From Isotricha intestinalis (taxonomy: Eukaryota; Ciliophora; Litostomatea; Vestibuliferida; Isotrichidae), in NCBI GenBank assembly GCA_023807065.1, contig JAJJLU010003852.1:1-27311 (forward strand): DNA of 27,311 bases. The letters are read 5' to 3'. Numbering within the stretch: the stretch's first letter is position 1; each line of letters opens with the position of its first letter. Under the pieces are notes generated by a model. The model had not been told where the DNA came from. It was given only the letters and a program-made list of their open reading frames with translations, and made no database searches. Positions 25,824 to 27,311 of the stretch are shown here, piece after piece. Position numbers and translations under genes: made by a program.

Positions 25824-27311
25824 ATGAGTGATAATGAAAAAGGAAATGTAATTGAAGATGAAGAAGAAGAAGTAGAAGAAGTAAGCAATAAAGTAGAAAT
25901 AAATAAAGGAAATCAAATAAATGAAAAAAAAAATGTAAAAGGAAAAGAACATAATAAAAGAAAAGAACAAGAAGAAAACAATAATATAAATGATATAAGT
26001 GAAAACGAAAATTATGGAGTAGAAAAAATAGAATCAAGTGAAAATAATATAATTGAAGAAACATATCCTGAAAATTTAGATCCAAACGTAAGAAAATTAA
26101 TTGAATTAGATTTTAATAAAATAGATAGAAATGAAATAGCAGAATTACTTTTACAAGATAATTTATTATCAACAAATAATATAAATTCAATATCAAATAA
26201 GAATTTAACTCAATCTTCAAAATATAATTCAAATACAAATACAATAAATAAAAATTATAATTCTCAAATGATAAAAAAAGAAAATAAAAAAGAAGATAAA
26301 TATAAAAATATATCATCAACAATAAAAAATTATTTATCAGGAAATTTAAATAAGAAAAATTATTATAATAATGAATATATAAATAATCCAGAATTAACAT
26401 ATGATTTTAAATCAGCCACTCAAAAAGTAATATCAAAATTATCAGAAAAAGAGAAAAATTCAGAAATAATGAAAATATTATTTCCAGAAGGATTAAATAA
26501 AAAACAAAATTATAATTTTAATGAAAGAATTAATTTGATTTTATTGAAAAAACAAAAAGATTTAGAAAGAATTGCTACTCAATGTAATGATGAATATAAT
26601 AAAAATCATACTTTTAATCCTAAAATTAATAAGAAAGATAATAATAAAAGAAGTTTAAAACAATTTATAAAAGATGAAGAGGATCATTTAAATAAAATGA
26701 AATGTGATATTGAAAAGTTAAAAAAAGAACAATTTGACAATTTTCAAAAAAATAATCCTTTAATTCCTAAAATCAATAAAACTAAAAAATATGATAAAAA
26801 AAATGAAAAAAAAGAAATTGTTTATAATAGATTATATTATAATAGAAATAAAAATGCTAAAAATGAATTAATTAAAAATGAAAAAGAATTAAATGAAAAA
26901 AATGAATTAAAAAAAAAAAAATTACAAGAAATTAAAAATAGAAAAATTTCCGTTACAAGACCTAAAAGTCAGGTCAAAGAGAAACCTGTTGTTAAAAAAT
27001 ATTTTTTACTTGATAAAGACCTTTCTACTAATAAAATTTTTTTAAAATATTTCGAAGGGAATTTTAAAAATATTTGTAAAAACTTTTTCGAGAATAATAA
27101 TAATATTAATGAAAATAATGATTTTGAAAATTATGAAAATGAATTAAATTATGTTGGAGAAGATGAATTAAATGAAATTAATCAAGTCAATAATAATAAT
27201 GAAGAAAGAAAAGAAGAAGAAAAAAAAGAAGAAGAAAAAAAAGAAGAAGAAAAGAAAGAAGAAGAAAAAAAAGAAGAAGAAAAAAAAGAAGAAGAAAAAA
27301 AAGAAGAAGAA
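25824..27311 (+). CDS. Low-complexity acidic/basic protein, partial at 3' end
   Basis: The frame starts at ATG 25824 (MSDNEKGNVIEDEEEEVEEV) and stays open for 496 codons to the window edge, so the C-terminus is missing. The first 90 residues are acidic. A helix (NVRKLIELDFNKIDRNEIAE, about 94-113) is followed by Asn/Ser/Lys-rich sequence. Residues about 265-320 hold HTFNPKINK and NPLIPKINK, the FxPxIN-type motif seen in many ciliate and apicomplexan cytoskeletal proteins. A Lys-rich coiled-coil region comes next, then acidic Asn/Glu sequence and a KKEEE repeat running out of the window. No catalytic domain is seen. Cytoskeletal or axonemal association is only a guess. Ile codons are ATA 18 times and ATT 3 times before about 26480, but ATA once and ATT 14 times after it. 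Confidence 0.8.
   Translation, partial: MSDNEKGNVIEDEEEEVEEVSNKVEINKGNQINEKKNVKGKEHNKRKEQEENNNINDISENENYGVEKIESSENNIIEETYPENLDPNVRKLIELDFNKIDRNEIAELLLQDNLLSTNNINSISNKNLTQSSKYNSNTNTINKNYNSQMIKKENKKEDKYKNISSTIKNYLSGNLNKKNYYNNEYINNPELTYDFKSATQKVISKLSEKEKNSEIMKILFPEGLNKKQNYNFNERINLILLKKQKDLERIATQCNDEYNKNHTFNPKINKKDNNKRSLKQFIKDEEDHLNKMKCDIEKLKKEQFDNFQKNNPLIPKINKTKKYDKKNEKKEIVYNRLYYNRNKNAKNELIKNEKELNEKNELKKKKLQEIKNRKISVTRPKSQVKEKPVVKKYFLLDKDLSTNKIFLKYFEGNFKNICKNFFENNNNINENNDFENYENELNYVGEDELNEINQVNNNNEERKEEEKKEEEKKEEEKKEEEKKEEEKKEEEKKEEE
27207..27311 (+). repeat. 15-bp tandem repeat encoding (K/R)KEEE
   Basis: From 27207 the sequence is an unbroken run of 15-bp units of the form AAAAAAGAAGAAGAA. 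The first unit reads RKEEE and the following six read KKEEE, ending exactly at the window edge. One unit has AAG for the first Lys, the only synonymous difference. The array is in frame, continues beyond the window, and would form a highly charged single helix. Confidence 0.9.

Noticed and set aside
25807..26400. Two minus-strand frames of 92 and 95 codons rich in Leu, Tyr and Phe
   Set aside because: Both are antisense to the long plus-strand frame starting at 25824 and only mirror its Glu/Lys/Asn codons.
1..27311. Ciliate-type reading of TAA/TAG as Gln
   Set aside because: All conserved proteins end at TAA or TAG at their expected length and none needs read-through.

Overview
This is a very A+T-rich stretch of nuclear DNA (roughly four fifths A+T by eye) from a unicellular eukaryote. 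It carries 19 protein genes, two of them cut by the window edges. All are readable as single uninterrupted ORFs under the standard code, with no intron needed. The proteins are eukaryotic throughout: ESCRT-III, TRAPP, EMC3, a Rab GTPase, a choline-transporter-like protein, calpain, SAM and EF-hand domains. A long protein with PG-rich (SHIPPO) repeats and a calpain with MORN repeats point to a cell with cilia or flagella. The extreme A+T content, compactness, Asn/Lys-rich proteins and near-exclusive TAA stops would fit a ciliate that keeps UAA/UAG as stops (for example a litostome of the rumen-ciliate type). That placement is a guess: other flagellated protists, or a chytrid-like anaerobic fungus, are not excluded.

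Layout. Bases 1-345 hold the end of a WD40 gene, followed by an EF-hand gene. Next come two minus-strand genes: a ubiquitin-like/BAG6-like protein and a kelch protein. A divergent 180-bp spacer leads to a calpain-MORN gene. A gene for a secreted, probably GPI-anchored surface protein follows, isolated by about 525 and 347 bp of non-coding DNA. After that come an orphan gene, a minus-strand Vps2/CHMP2 gene, a SAM-domain gene, TRAPPC3/BET3, a minus-strand SHIPPO gene with a small coiled-coil gene, a CTL/SLC44 gene, EMC3 (minus) divergent from ZNRD2 with an 85-bp spacer, an orphan basic protein, a Rab, a TPR/coiled-coil protein after the largest gap (832 bp), and a partial acidic/basic low-complexity gene running off the right end.

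The genes are not an operon and both strands are used. Several act in the endomembrane system (Vps2, Bet3, EMC3, Rab, CTL) and several probably in the cytoskeleton or cilium (SHIPPO, calpain-MORN, EF-hand, perhaps WD40), but nothing shows that the order is functional.

The points most worth a second look are these. Synonymous codon choice flips in blocks within single genes from A-ending to T-ending codons. The calpain has Asn at the catalytic His position. The surface protein is built from two modules with almost identical cysteine spacing. TRAPPC3 lacks the cysteine that is acylated in its homologues.
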